Shown here in pieces: positions 9,871 to 20,045 of a DNA stretch of 64,000 nt (position 1 is the first letter of the stretch; the number at the start of each line of letters is the position of its first letter). This DNA is from Limnephilus marmoratus (lineage: Eukaryota > Arthropoda > Insecta > Trichoptera > Limnephilidae), in contig OU862917.1 of assembly GCA_917880885.1 (NCBI GenBank), positions 50,204,727 to 50,268,726 of the forward strand, read 5' to 3'. Below the pieces are notes generated by a model. It was given only the letters and a program-made list of their open reading frames with translations. It was not told the origin of the DNA and made no database searches. The position numbers and the translations under genes were made by a program.

Positions 9871-12490
9871 TATTATTATTATTATTAAATTATTAAATTT
9901 ATTAAAATTAAAATTTTAAAATTAAATGGAGTTCTATGAATTAAACACACACAATTAATAAAATACTTTCATTGTAGAATAAAGAAGTAGTATTTTGTAA
10001 TCATGTTGTAATGATAACACGCAAATTAGTGGGTCGACTGTGTGAGGCAGAGCCACAATTTAATTATCTCGAGAAGAACGAGAAAACCCTTTTAATTTTT
10101 ATAATATAGGTCGTTGGTACCACACGTAAAACAAACATCAAATTAATTTGATTTCATTAAAATATCCAGAGTGTTTTGTTCAAGGACCTGGACTAGGTGC
10201 CTTGGTAAATTCCATATTACGCCACAACCTTACTCAGGTTCCTTCCTGGAATTCATCCCTTTGTTTAGAACCTGAGAGTCTAGTCCTGATTCAGCCAAGT
10301 GCTGTTTTGTAATTGGATTTACGATGTTTAATCACTGTGGAAGGAATGTCTTTAATTGCTTGTTTAAACATCAGGTCGAGTCGAGGATAACGAGGACTTA
10401 CAAATATTTACTTCGACGTGTTTCATTTGTATACAAGGAAATATTGGTGTTTCTTAGCAAAATGATTACCCGCCTAAATGGATAACGATATTTGAAAAGT
10501 AATTTGCTGGAGTGTGTAATGATTTTATGGTAAAGTAAATAAACCTGGTTCTACTAGGAAGCGCGACACGTGCTTCGGTGGCCAAACAAAAGATGAAAGA
10601 TTATTATGTGAACACATCTCGTTCCATTAATCCAGGAATATTTTGTTTGGTGTTGATTGTTGATGTTGAAACAACCAAATACAAAAGGTTAGTTGAAGAA
10701 CGTTAAATAAAGTGAAAACGCTGGGTAATTTGATAAAGAGTAAAATAATTTGTTGTACACACACTATTAATCATAGACCTTTAGATGCTTACCAGAAATA
10801 AGATAATGTTATAATTAGGAAGGTTATTAAAAATAGTTTTACAAAATTGATCAAACTTATCCTGAACACGTACATCATAAGTACTTATCACGCATATTAA
10901 GTCTTTTCAACAGGGAAGGACATTTTTGCAAGGTCCACCAAATTGATCGCAAACAGCGCTCACAAGCACTCAATTCAATAAGAGATTATAGGTAGGTATT
11001 TCCCGTGGTTTATGTTATCTCTCTCTAAACGAGTCTAAACTTTACTTACGCTCTCCTGAGCAATTAACATTTTGTATTTTACAGCATTGCAAATTTCTGT
11101 GATCGACATGTTTTTTTTCCATCTCATTGTATGAACTATCTTTTATCACCAGATTTAGTAAATCATTGAGATTTCTCCAAGTGTCAATGAAAGTAACGTC
11201 ATTTTTGCTAGGCAACGAAAAGTTGTAAGTGAAAAGGAGTAAAGGTTGTTAACTGTTACGTGATTTACTTTAAACAGTGATTTCTGATATTATTAGGAGT
11301 AAACAATGAGAAAGAAATTTTGGTCTTGGGTGACATTTTAAAATATTTTTTTTCTTTAATTTAGATTTAGATTTTGATTTTACTGAAGCCACGATAAAAA
11401 AAATCAGTAGGTATTGAGCATTTAGGGTCGGGATGAGAAGTTGGGCTGTTTCTCGGCTGAGGGACCTGACATGTGAAAGTTTTTTTTTTGTTTTGAAGAA
11501 AAAAAAAGGATTTTTTTTAAAAAAAGTAACCTGAGACAAAAATTTCTTTTATATTTTTCACTCCAGTTTTGAATCATTGGATAGGCTAAAAATTCAAGTA
11601 CCTCCCTTAACACCATGTATAGTGACTAAAACCAGTGAACGATTACGATAATAATGGTTAGATCATTTTCATTTCGGGAGAAAATCCCTCTCAAGGGTGC
11701 AACATTACATTGCAATGTACATTTTCAAGTGATTTATTGTAAATCGGAACCCTAATGAATCTTAAAGAAAGAGAAATAGCCTCTTAAAACATCATTCATT
11801 CTCTCTGAAGAAAATCACTTGCTCCATGTTTTGAACCACTTAACTAACTACTGTTGGGTGGAGAATATTCCATTGATTTTATTTTACAGATGAAAGAGGA
11901 AAACTAAACACAGCCAAAAACTACCCATACTAAACATACCCTAAAGTTTGTATCGTACAGGTAAACTCCATTACCTTGAGTTACGTTATGTATTGGTACC
12001 CACATTGCATTACCAGTAGCCACCTTGATTTTTCACCCTGTTATTATACCTATTTCCTCAATAAGTTCTATTAAAAATATCAATTTCCTCTGACAGATTT
12101 TTTAAAAATTAACCTATTTTTTAAATTTAATTAATATAGCAAAAATTTGAAACCCTTTAAAGAAAAATAAATCCTGAAATAAGTTTAATTTTTCTCCGAT
12201 TTTTATCTCTTCGTTCTGCGTCATCGAAATATTTCTAGGAAAACAAGTGTCTTTCACAACGCGCATTTTAAGAGGATTTTTTTTTCTGACAGATTAAAAA
12301 TAATTTAAATACTGTTATTAAAGGAATTTACAAAAAATGTTCAGTATTTTGATTGAGTATTTTATATTAAAAAATTAATAATTACAGTTATATTAACAGG
12401 TGACGATTTTTTGAAAAAATAAAAAACTTTCTTTTTGCGTTCTTGAACAATTAACATTTATGGTGGGTTTCTTCATTTACCGAGAATGCT
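9871..12490. other. No recognisable gene
   Basis: Mostly unique AT-rich DNA. 9926-9990 contains AAATGGAGTTCTATGAATTAA, part of the family that is tandem at 61357-61790. Short frames at 11270-11616 are built on A and T runs and are not credible. Confidence 0.5.
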
Positions 12491-12494
12491 AAAT

Positions 12495-12575
12495 GCAATG
12501 CTAATTGTAAAAGTAAAGGATCGAAAGTTAAAAATTTCTATGCATTTGACCGTATCCTTTTACAATTAGCATGAT
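12495..12575. repeat. 22-bp inverted repeat (hairpin)
   Basis: ATGCTAATTGTAAAAGTAAAGGAT (12497-12520) is mirrored by ATCCTTTTACAATTAGCAT (12553-12571), a pair with one small gap and a spacer of about 32 bases. It directly abuts the SINE that follows. Confidence 0.7.
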
Positions 12576-12700
12576 GGAGGACCCAGCAAGCCGAGGAATT
12601 AAACTCACGACGCCCGGATGGGAACCATACGTGATGCCAATTCAGCCACTGACCGGTCAAAAGAAATGAGATAAAGTTTTGAGAGGCTAGTTTAAAACAA
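12572..12700 (-). repeat. tRNA-derived SINE family D, truncated copy
   Basis: TGATGGAGGACCCAGCAAGCCGAGGAATTAAACTC matches the segment at 14995-15030. On the minus strand it is a tRNA-like head with GACCGGTCAGTGGCTGAATTGGC as the A box region and a decayed B box (GAGTTTAATTCC). Confidence 0.65.
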
Positions 12701-13228
12701 GTTTGTATAATGTGTACAACACGAAATGTGAATTTAACCCTTGACACAAATTATACTTATAAAGTTTACGTGAAAAGAAAAGGGTTCCGAGTGCCGACTG
12801 GTCTAGATATCGTCGCTAGTCTTATGTACCCCAGTACAATATTTGTAGGTTGTGAATTTAATATATGAATATTTATCTTTTTGGGTCTGAAAATGAGAAA
12901 TTCTGTGAGGCGGATGAGTCCCATCTCAAAGGCGTGCATTATTACATTATCGGAATAGTTCCCGGGAGGTCTGAACCTCCGAGCAGGGGTGGACTTTGAC
13001 CTAGGATTACAGACCCGTAATATGTATTATAAATAATAAAATTAAAAATATGTTAATTAAAAATTGTATATGTTCCGCATAATGCATGCCGATCAATCAG
13101 AGACTATTTTAGTACATACAATCTGTTGTTTAAGGGTCAAATTATTAATTAATTTACTTTTTTTAGGAAAAAACAGTTTACGCGATTTATTATTTAACAT
13201 TGTTTGCGGCCGCACGTACGCATTACGC
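12701..13228. other. No recognisable feature
   Basis: AT-rich spacer. Confidence 0.5.
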
Positions 13229-13385
13229 AATATGAATAAACAGTTTTGTCCGTATATAATCTCGATTATTTCAAGAAGGCGTAAAAATACAATATTGATG
13301 TAATCACCGATACAATAATATTGCATTTTTATGACCTTCTTGAAAGAACTGTGTCTGTGTATGGACAAAACTATCCATTCATATC
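13229..13385. repeat. Imperfect inverted repeat with about 70-bp arms
   Basis: ATGAATAAACAGTTTTGTCC...TTTCAAGAAGGCGTAAAAAT on the left is mirrored on the right by ATTTTTATGACCTTCTTGAAA...GGACAAAACTATCCATTCAT. The arms differ at about one base in four, so this is an old foldback or inverted-terminal element. Confidence 0.6.
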
Positions 13386-13678
13386 GTAAATATACAGGTA
13401 TAAAAAAATAAATTTTAAAGCATAACTGGCGAAAAGTGTTTTTTAGCGCCGTTTACGAAAGAGCATATTATGAATGCATTTACCTACCTTCAATCAATAT
13501 ATATTTTAAAAGAAAGTGTACTACAATACGCGTGCCGCTAAAACTCAGAAACGAGTCCCGGTACGATCAAGGGAGTTATATGTTGTGGTAGCCCTCTATC
13601 CCCAATCCATGAAGAAAGTTCGTGTTTTTACCTGTAGGACGTGCTGAAGATGTAAGGACTGGAAGTTTCGCCCCCTAG

Positions 13679-13888
13679 AAATTCTAGAACAGTCTAGAAC
13701 ATTCGAGAGTATTCGAGAGCATTCCAGAACATCCCGGAACATTCTGAATATATTGTGGAATGTTCAAGAATAGACTGGAACGTTCGGGAACATCGCGAAC
13801 ATCCAAGATCATTGTGGAACATTTCAGAACACTCTCGAATATTGTGGAATGTTCTGGAACATTGCGGACCATTCGAAGGCTTTTTTGT
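13679..13888 (+). promoter_or_regulatory. Dense heat-shock-element array, 10-bp period
   Basis: About twenty imperfect 10-bp units of the type GAACATTCYG follow each other. A 10-bp period of NGAANNTTCN is a continuous heat-shock element, the binding site for trimeric HSF. Good examples are GAACATTC at 13698, GAACATTC at 13738 and GGAACGTTCGGGAA near 13778-13791. The array ends 28 bases upstream of a TATA box. The open frames that cross it arise only because the repeat lacks stops. Confidence 0.85.
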
Positions 13889-13904
13889 ATGGGTAGGGCT
13901 ACCC

Positions 13905-13955
13905 ATTGGTAGGGGTATATAAAGCAAGATCCGTCGTGGAATCGAACGTCAGTTC
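13905..13955 (+). promoter_or_regulatory. CCAAT, TATA and initiator elements of copy 1
   Basis: ATTGG (inverted CCAAT) lies at 13905-13909, TATATAAA at 13916-13923, and TCAGTTC, a good match to the arthropod initiator TCAKTY, at 13949-13955, about 33 bases beyond the TATA box. The spacing is that of a working RNA polymerase II core promoter firing to the right. Confidence 0.7.
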
Positions 13956-14008
13956 AATCTCATATCAACTCCCTGAGCTACCCCGGCTTGTAAAAAATTA
14001 CATTTTAT

Positions 14009-14898
14009 TAAAACTTTTCGTAAAAATCACTTCAATCACAGCAATGGGTGATCTACAATAAAGTAATTTTAAAATTAAGTGGTTAAATCCAAAACTACTA
14101 TTCCAACCTACCGCCATTGTTGTAAATAAGGTTTCCAGTAGGTTCGTTGAACTTTTTGATTGAAGCGACAAGTGTTCTCAATTGTACGTAAATATCGGGA
14201 ATATTTGAACAATTCTAATTGATTCGATTGAACAACAAGTAAACAACTTCTAGAACTATCGGAATCTGTGGTTTTTGAGGTAGGTACTCTATCGGAAACA
14301 ATACTTGACCCAGTTGATTTTACAGTGGTCACTTTTTCCAGGTAACAGTGAGTTCCTTTACAGGCTAATTGTGTTTAAATACGCTAATTTGAACATGCTG
14401 TAAAATGCCCAGATACGAAATTACAAGCATTATGCTAATTAACTAAATCACAATTTATGCTGGTTCATGTTAATTTATTGGAACATATTTTAAAAATGCT
14501 TTTCATCACGAAGTTTGTACTTATTGCTGTGGTAGCACCGGACAAATTTTCAAGTAAATAAGAGTAAGATATGCACTATTAGACACCTAAGTATGTATGT
14601 CAAGATGAATAAAAGGAGCACGATGTGTTATGTGTTACCAGGAACAGGCGTTTCGGATGTTTTTTCAACCATTTTCCGGGTGGACCATACTTTTCATATG
14701 GCTCAGGGACTATTTTGGTACCGATTTTTGTACAGTGATGGCGGTCATTATTTGAGATCTATCTGTCATTGTTTTACGTAACAATAATGTGGAAATTTTG
14801 GATGCATATTTCGTTAAAATTTAAAATATTGATGTGAAAATCAATGAATAATTTTAATTGGAATACCTTTTTTTTCTATTAATTATTTTTTTTTTTTT
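14009..14898. other. No recognisable gene
   Basis: AT-rich spacer downstream of the promoter repeat; no coding frame begins in the expected place. Confidence 0.5.
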
Positions 14899-15135
14899 AA
14901 GAAAGACAAACATTCCCGGGTTACGAATAACCCAACAATGTTTGAAAATCTCCTACTACCACCACAGAAATCCGAAAATGTTGCTTGTGTTGTGATGGAG
15001 GACTTAGCCAGCCAAGGAATCGAACACGCGACGCTCGGGAGGGACCCAAGCGCTATGCCCATTGCCCACACAACCACTGACCAATCGCAAATTGCTTTGT
15101 AATAACTCTTGAAAGTTATGCCCATCAAGTAAGCG
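14899..15135 (-). repeat. tRNA-derived SINE family D
   Basis: Matches 19433-20040 from AAGAAAGACAAACATTCC through the hairpin GGGTTACGAATAACCC to GATGGAGGACTTAGCCAGCC. On the minus strand the tRNA-like head contains GGTCAGTGGTTGTGTGGGC (A box region) and GTTCGATTCC (perfect B box core). Confidence 0.75.
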
Positions 15136-15254
15136 GACATACATTAATTACGTGAGCTCAAAATAGGGGGGAGGGGTCCAGTAAAATCTTATCAAATCTC
15201 ATTTAAACTGAGGGGGGGAGGGTCAATAAAAATCTCACGTCAACATTAAAAGAA
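15136..15254. other. Spacer with G tracts
   Basis: No feature beyond two G-rich runs. Confidence 0.4.
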
Positions 15255-15550
15255 CATGGTTTATTTTTTTTTTCATGATCTCCAAACAGGAGGCTCTGAG
15301 GAAAATAATTTCCCTCGGGGCCCAAGTCATCTTTAGGGATGCTGTATGGAGGATTTTTTTAAGGAAAGGAAGGAGAGGAGAGTTCTGGGAAGGAAAGGGT
15401 TTTAAGGGGTGGGTAGGAATCTGGGGTTCAGTGCGTCCTGGTCATCCACCTCCAAGACTTAGACAAACCTCACCCCATGAACCAGGGCACAACTGCTAAA
15501 AAACCAAACGTAGCGAACCACTTGGGGTGATCTATAGCAGCGGTGTTGGT
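15255..15550 (-). repeat. Poly(A) SINE family C, copy 2
   Basis: On the minus strand it begins near ATAACCAACACCGCTGCTAT and ends in A-rich sequence at about 15262-15272. It is very close to the copy at 24141-24440: long shared runs include GGTTTAAGGGGTGGGTAGGAATCTGGGG (in part TTTTAAGG) and CCTCCAAGACTTAGACAAAC. Confidence 0.75.
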
Positions 15551-15975
15551 TATCCAAGTGGTTCAAATTAGCTATTTTACAAACCAATTATTTAAAACTT
15601 TATGATATTTTTAAAAAGGTAGCAGTCAAAATGGAAAAATTGGTCGAAGATAATGTTGTTAATTTCAAATATGAGATCGACAAAAATGACTTAAAATGGA
15701 GGTCCCATTGGCCGAGCAATGGTACGATTTAGTACCGTAACAAAATATTATTTCTTGTCTAACGTATGAAATTGTGAGCACGAAATTAATGAACGTGTGC
15801 AGCAAAAAAATTCATATGTATCCCGATTTGTTTTCCATACGGGGATCGGTAAGAAAAAAAGCATCGCGTAAAACGCCGTTGAGTATGGGGGGCTAAGTGC
15901 AGGTTAAATCGTTACTTTTGATACATGTGATATTTTATTATTTAATGAAACTAATAGCTTTGCTTTTATTCCCTA
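15551..15975. other. No recognisable feature
   Basis: Spacer without shared repeats or credible frames. Confidence 0.5.
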
Positions 15976-16221
15976 CTAGCTTTTGCTCCCGGCTTCGCTC
16001 GCATATTATTAGGGGGGTTCCCACTCCGCTTCCTTCACCTTCCCTATCCCCCCTCCACTCCCCCCCTCCACCCCCCCCCTCACTATACCCCCACTCCCTC
16101 TCTCCCCCCCCCCCTCACCTGCCCCCTAATACCCGTTACATTCATTTTTCAAACAGCTCGCGTGCCACCTATTAAAGCGCAACAATCAAACAAACGCAGT
16201 TTCGCATTTATAATATTAGGA
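15976..16221 (-). mobile_element. Nonautonomous Helitron with pyrimidine-rich interior
   Basis: On the minus strand the element starts TCCTAATATTATAAATGCG at 16221 and ends GCGAAGCCGGGAGCAAAAGCTAG at 15976, with host A before and host T after. These are the termini of the abundant short lepidopteran Helitrons. The interior (16018-16125 on the plus strand) is almost pure C and T. Confidence 0.85.
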
Positions 16222-16344
16222 TATAGACATTTATAATATTAGTATACATTAGTATTTTATACAATACATATTTGAATTTTAACTATCAAAGGGATCTCCA
16301 TAGTAACCTAAACAAATAACAAAATTGTAGCGCACGTCAAATAA

Positions 16345-16590
16345 CTAATTATTTATAGTTACCAAGCAACGCTTTGCTTTTCGTCTGGACAATGAACGTA
16401 TAATAAATAATGACATAACGTCAGAGCTTACCAATATATACAGCCTATAGTAATCGCAAATAATGTAGCTTTCTATTGGTGAAAGAATTTTTAAAGTCCA
16501 TTCAGTATTTTTTGCGTGAAAGATTAACAAACATACATCAACACGCCCATACATCCATACAAATTTTCGCCTTTTTAATATTAAATAGGA
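16345..16590 (-). mobile_element. Nonautonomous Helitron, 5' end clear
   Basis: On the minus strand it starts TCCTATTTAATATTAAAAAGG at 16590 with host A outside, and continues with GTTTGTTAATCTTTCACGC and ACTGAATGGACTTT as in the copies at 34524 and 40079. The 3' end is decayed; TTAG at 16345-16348 followed by T is the best candidate. Confidence 0.65.
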
Positions 16591-16980
16591 TTCGATAGTC
16601 CGCCACTGCCTTCGGTAAGGGGAAAGGAGGAGGTGGGGGGGGGGATAAAAAAAGGTGGCTGGAGTAAGCACAAATCCTTGTAATCCAGTGTCCTGTGCTC
16701 GCGCCCTGTGTGTTCCGTGTTGGTAATAGAACTGGTATAGGAGTGGACGCGGCGTTAACGCGCCGTTCTATGAAAAATGATACTTGGGCTTTAGTGAAGC
16801 GATCCGCTCGACACTTAAAACTGTATAAATTTGAAAAAGTCTCGATAACGGAAGCTGATCGACCTTTTAGGAATCAAACAGCTGACCAAGAAGGGGAAAT
16901 CTATATCCGAGGAATACTGAAACGATTGTATAGATTTTTGTGGCTCCTCAGACAATTATTTACTTTTCGTATCTGCATAA
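16591..16980. other. No recognisable feature
   Basis: A 97-codon frame at 16695-16988 runs into the TAACTAAC repeats of the next LINE and is not credible as a gene. Confidence 0.5.
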
Positions 16981-17135
16981 CTAACTAACTAACTAACCAT
17001 CACGTCGTTTTACTGAAGGGGTAGGCAGAGAGGACGGACCGCTTAACAACTCAATCACACTTACTTCAATAATATTTATGCATCGTCCCATACATAGCCT
17101 TATGTTATTCTGATTCTTGAACTGGCCAAGATGAC
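16981..17135 (-). mobile_element. LINE 3' end, GRRGRGRP family, (GTTA)n tail
   Basis: On the minus strand the fragment ends GGTTAGTTAGTTAGTTAG (16980-16998), preceded by a copy of the 3' untranslated segment seen at 37166 and 40575 (GGTCCGTCCTCTCTGCC, then CCCCTTCAGTAAAACGACGTGATGG). Coding sequence is almost gone. Confidence 0.75.
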
Positions 17136-18189
17136 AAAACAAAATATCATAACAACAACATATTTCTTAATCTCAAAAACAGTAAAAATTAAGAAACGAA
17201 ACTTTAAACAGCTCTACTGTAAAACAAAAAATCTCACATCCGAGTTGTTCTTCGGGACCGTCGACATGATCCTTCATCGTGTCATGTTTTTATTTATATT
17301 TACTTTATTTTTTATTTAAGTTTTTATTTCAGCAGGGCTGGGAGGGTAGTGTAATCCCAGTCTGCCATATTACATAAACTATGTGTTAGGGTCTGCTTCG
17401 ATTAATCAAATGTAAGTTTTTTAGGACTTTAAAAACTCCAACAAGAAATTCAAGGAAGATAGAAAATTAATTTATTGGCAATAATATACAACAATCCAAT
17501 CCAAATAAATTCTTAAATCCCCCCAACGGATCGACAATATAACGTTTCCTTTTAAAGGCAAACTAATGCAGAAGAGGTAGAGAATAATTCATTCATCCTA
17601 TTTATTACTTACAACAGGGTCCATTGGAGAGGGAAGACTATCGCCACTCCTGACATCTATGTGCAAATCTTGGAACTACATCTATGCCTGACATCTTTGT
17701 CAAAAGCGGAGAAACATTTCAACCCTTGCCCAGCTAAATACCTAATTTCTTAACACTATGGTACAATAATATTTTACAAATAAAAATCTAAAAGAAATAA
17801 AATATGATAACGTATTAGGTAGGTACCTAATGAAAACAATAAATGAACATAAAATTCGAACATAACTAACAAAAAAATTACCATAAAATAAAAATAAAAC
17901 TAAATTAAATTAAACAAAAATTAAACAGAAATTAAAATAAAATAAAAGAAATATTTGTTTTCTTCGAGCGTACCGACTACTTCTACCATGAACATTCGCG
18001 TTAATAGATGATTTTATTTTTGAAGTAAAACTTCTTTACGCACGCTCGACTTGGGGGGTAAGCTGGTGAATGCGTAGCGAAAAGTGGTGATTGTTACGAA
18101 AAATGTCATGCGAACGGTAGATAATAATCGATGCGAACGGTGATCGATTGCTAGGCGAACGGTCGGGCCTTTACGCACGCTTGACTTGG
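17136..18189. other. AT-rich spacer with a short duplication
   Basis: CTTTACGCACGCTCGACTTGG (18033-18053) recurs as CTTTACGCACGCTTGACTTGG (18170-18190), bracketing three GCGAACGGT repeats. No gene seen. Confidence 0.5.
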
Positions 18190-18420
18190 TTACTTGTCCC
18201 GGTGACTAGCTGTCACTGGATCACATTGGATCCGAGGCACCGGCTATTTTTGGAACCTGTTCCTATTAGATTTATGATTTTATAAAATTAGGTATTTATG
18301 ATGATTATAAAATAGTAACACTCAAACTGTGCGAAGCCGAACCAAAAGTCGCCCGCAGGGCCTAGCAGCAAAAACCTGCGGAGCTTGCTTTTAAAAACCT
18401 TTCGCAGCGTTTGATTAAAT
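18190..18420. repeat. Dispersed repeat F, copy 1
   Basis: TGTCCCGGTGACTAGCTGTCACTGGATCACA and the following GGCTATTTTTGGAACC recur at 30479-30545, then both copies continue to a shared GAAGCCGAACCAAAA-like segment (18333 and 30589). GGTGACTAGCTGTCACTGG can fold. Class unknown. Confidence 0.65.
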
Positions 18421-18796
18421 TTTCTTAATTATTTATATGGGCTTTGTAAAAACAATAAGTAATTTGACCGGAAGAAGTTGGTTGGAGATCATCCCTGCAA
18501 TGTGGGTAAAGGCGACGCGCGACCGGACTCATTACCTGCCACCCTCCTCTGACTAACTAAGTGATTATTTAAAAGTACACAAGCTCCCCTAATAAGGCTC
18601 TGAAAGCTTGCGACGTGTAAACAAGGAAATTGCAGGCTAAATCGCTTTTACAACCCATCGTTACAGAGTAAACTATGTTGTCTTTCGACTGATTACAGAT
18701 CGTAACTCTGCCTAGCTACATATTACTCTGTCCCGAACTACATATATGTACATACATACCTACATTCTTTTACTAGGTTCTCGCAAATTATATATA

Positions 18797-19425
18797 TGTT
18801 ATATATTTATTTATTTATTTATTTATTTAAACGCCCATTGGGCTTTTACATACATTGTTATAAGTATTATTACATTAACTATATGGCATATAAAAGTTTA
18901 AGTACATATATGAATAAAATAATTATTATATGTGTAGTACCTACATATATGTTTTACAAATAATATAGAATACCATTATGGAGAACAGTTTTTTTTTTGT
19001 ACTTACAAACAAAAATAACGGGATTGAAATTAATCAGCATTAGTAGGGACTTAAGCATAATCGAAATATAAATTAAATTACAATATTAATTTGTAAAGTT
19101 ACATATATATATTAAAGTTAAAAAGTCTAAAAGAAAAGAGTGAAATAGATAGAAGCTAAAAAGGGTTTTTCACTATGGAATGGTGAAGTCATACATTTCA
19201 GCAAAGTGTTTATGTAGATTTCGTTTAAGCACTGCTACGGAATCTCTAAATATATCAACGACATTACCAAATTTATTACCAAAATTTTGTATTCGATTTA
19301 GGGATATGTGCGTTTGATAATTTGTTTTGAAAATGTCATAGAGATATACGTGCGCTATTTTTTTCTAAGTAATCAAAATCGTTATGCAGACTGCATCTTT
19401 GAGAATAAATAATCAAGATAATAAA
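18797..19425 (-). mobile_element. Jockey/CR1-type LINE 3' end
   Basis: On the minus strand it ends ATGTAAAAGCCCAATGGGCG then (TAAA)n at 18806-18830, the same 3' design as the copies ending at 22335 and 23838 (ATGTAAAAGCCCTCTGGGCG then TAAA repeats). The sequence upstream no longer holds an open frame. Confidence 0.7.
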
Positions 19426-19432
19426 TAAATTC

Positions 19433-19531
19433 AAAAGAAAGACAAACATTCCTGGGTTACCAATAACCTGGCAATATTTGAAAATCTCCTACTACCAAAA
19501 CAATATCGCTTTTGTTGTGATGGAGGACTTA
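19433..19531 (-). repeat. SINE family D, part 1 of a copy split by a MITE
   Basis: AAAGAAAGACAAACATTCCTGGG through TGATGGAGGACTTA matches 14899-15008. The copy stops at TTA (19529-19531) and resumes at 19958 after the inserted element. Confidence 0.85.
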
Positions 19532-19957
19532 GGGTGTTTGTTCACCGCAGCCGCCACTGAGCAACGACATTGTTTCGGACCGTTTCCGGAACGATGTGAC
19601 AGCTTGTATCCACCGATCTCGGTGGTTCAGTTTTACTGTTTTCATCGTGCGCAAATATCGTTATTGAACTTTGTCATTTTTATTAAAATTTCTACGAATA
19701 TAACATAAGACAAAAAAAACTGTGGCAATTTCGGGTGTAGTGGACAAGTTCAGGTGTGTTTTGTGTTCCCGAAATTTCGGCCCGTCACGATCTCGGGCTG
19801 AGTTCTAGTGGTAGCGCGAACTACTCACAATCTCGGCTGCTAAGAAGAGGGAGCTCGGATGACGGACGTACAGTGGACGTCCGACCATAGTAATGTAAGA
19901 ATCGCTACATCGGCAACGTCATCTCGCTCTCGGTGACGACAGCGGTGGACAAACGCC
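19532..19957. mobile_element. TTA-target MITE (PIF/Harbinger-like), 426 bp
   Basis: The left end GGGTGTTTGTTCACCGC and the reversed right end GGCGTTTGTCCACCGC are inverted repeats that continue imperfectly for about 30 bases. TTA stands on both sides (19529-19531 and 19958-19960). Three-base TTA or TAA duplications with GGG/GGC-starting ends are typical of PIF/Harbinger elements. No transposase remains. The split SINE on each side shows the exact insertion point. Confidence 0.82.
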
Positions 19958-20045
19958 TTAAGCCAGCCGAGGAAGTGAACTCAAGACGTCTGAGCGGGAC
20001 CCAAACCTTACCAATACGTCAACTCAACTCAATTATGTACGTTTT
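19958..20045 (-). repeat. SINE family D, part 2 of the split copy
   Basis: Resumes with TTAAGCCAGCCGAGGAAGTGAACTC, matching 15006-15030, and carries the decayed tRNA-like head. One extra A at the junction separates it from the uninterrupted sequence. Confidence 0.8.

Larger units (their letters stand above)
13543..14008 (+). mobile_element. Heat-shock-promoter repeat, copy 1 (possible solo LTR)
   Basis: This unit is repeated, in the same orientation, at about 26729-27208. Shared landmarks in order: TGCCGCTAAA, CTCAGAAACGAGT, GATCAAGGGAGTTATATG, GTGGTAGCCCT, a 10-bp GAACATTCNN array, CTACCCATTGGTAGGG, a TATA box, CGTTCAATCTCATATCAACTCCCTGAGC and a TACCCC...GTAAA end. The shared unit starts TG and ends CA, as LTRs do, but no primer-binding site or coding region follows. 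I infer a solo LTR or a related promoter-bearing repeat. Confidence 0.6.

Noticed and set aside
13684..13927. Two overlapping minus-strand frames of 62-77 codons rich in PEHSTIFE-like repeats
   Set aside because: They are translations of the 10-bp heat-shock-element array, which lacks stop codons in some frames; the similar frames at 26885-27270 arise the same way.
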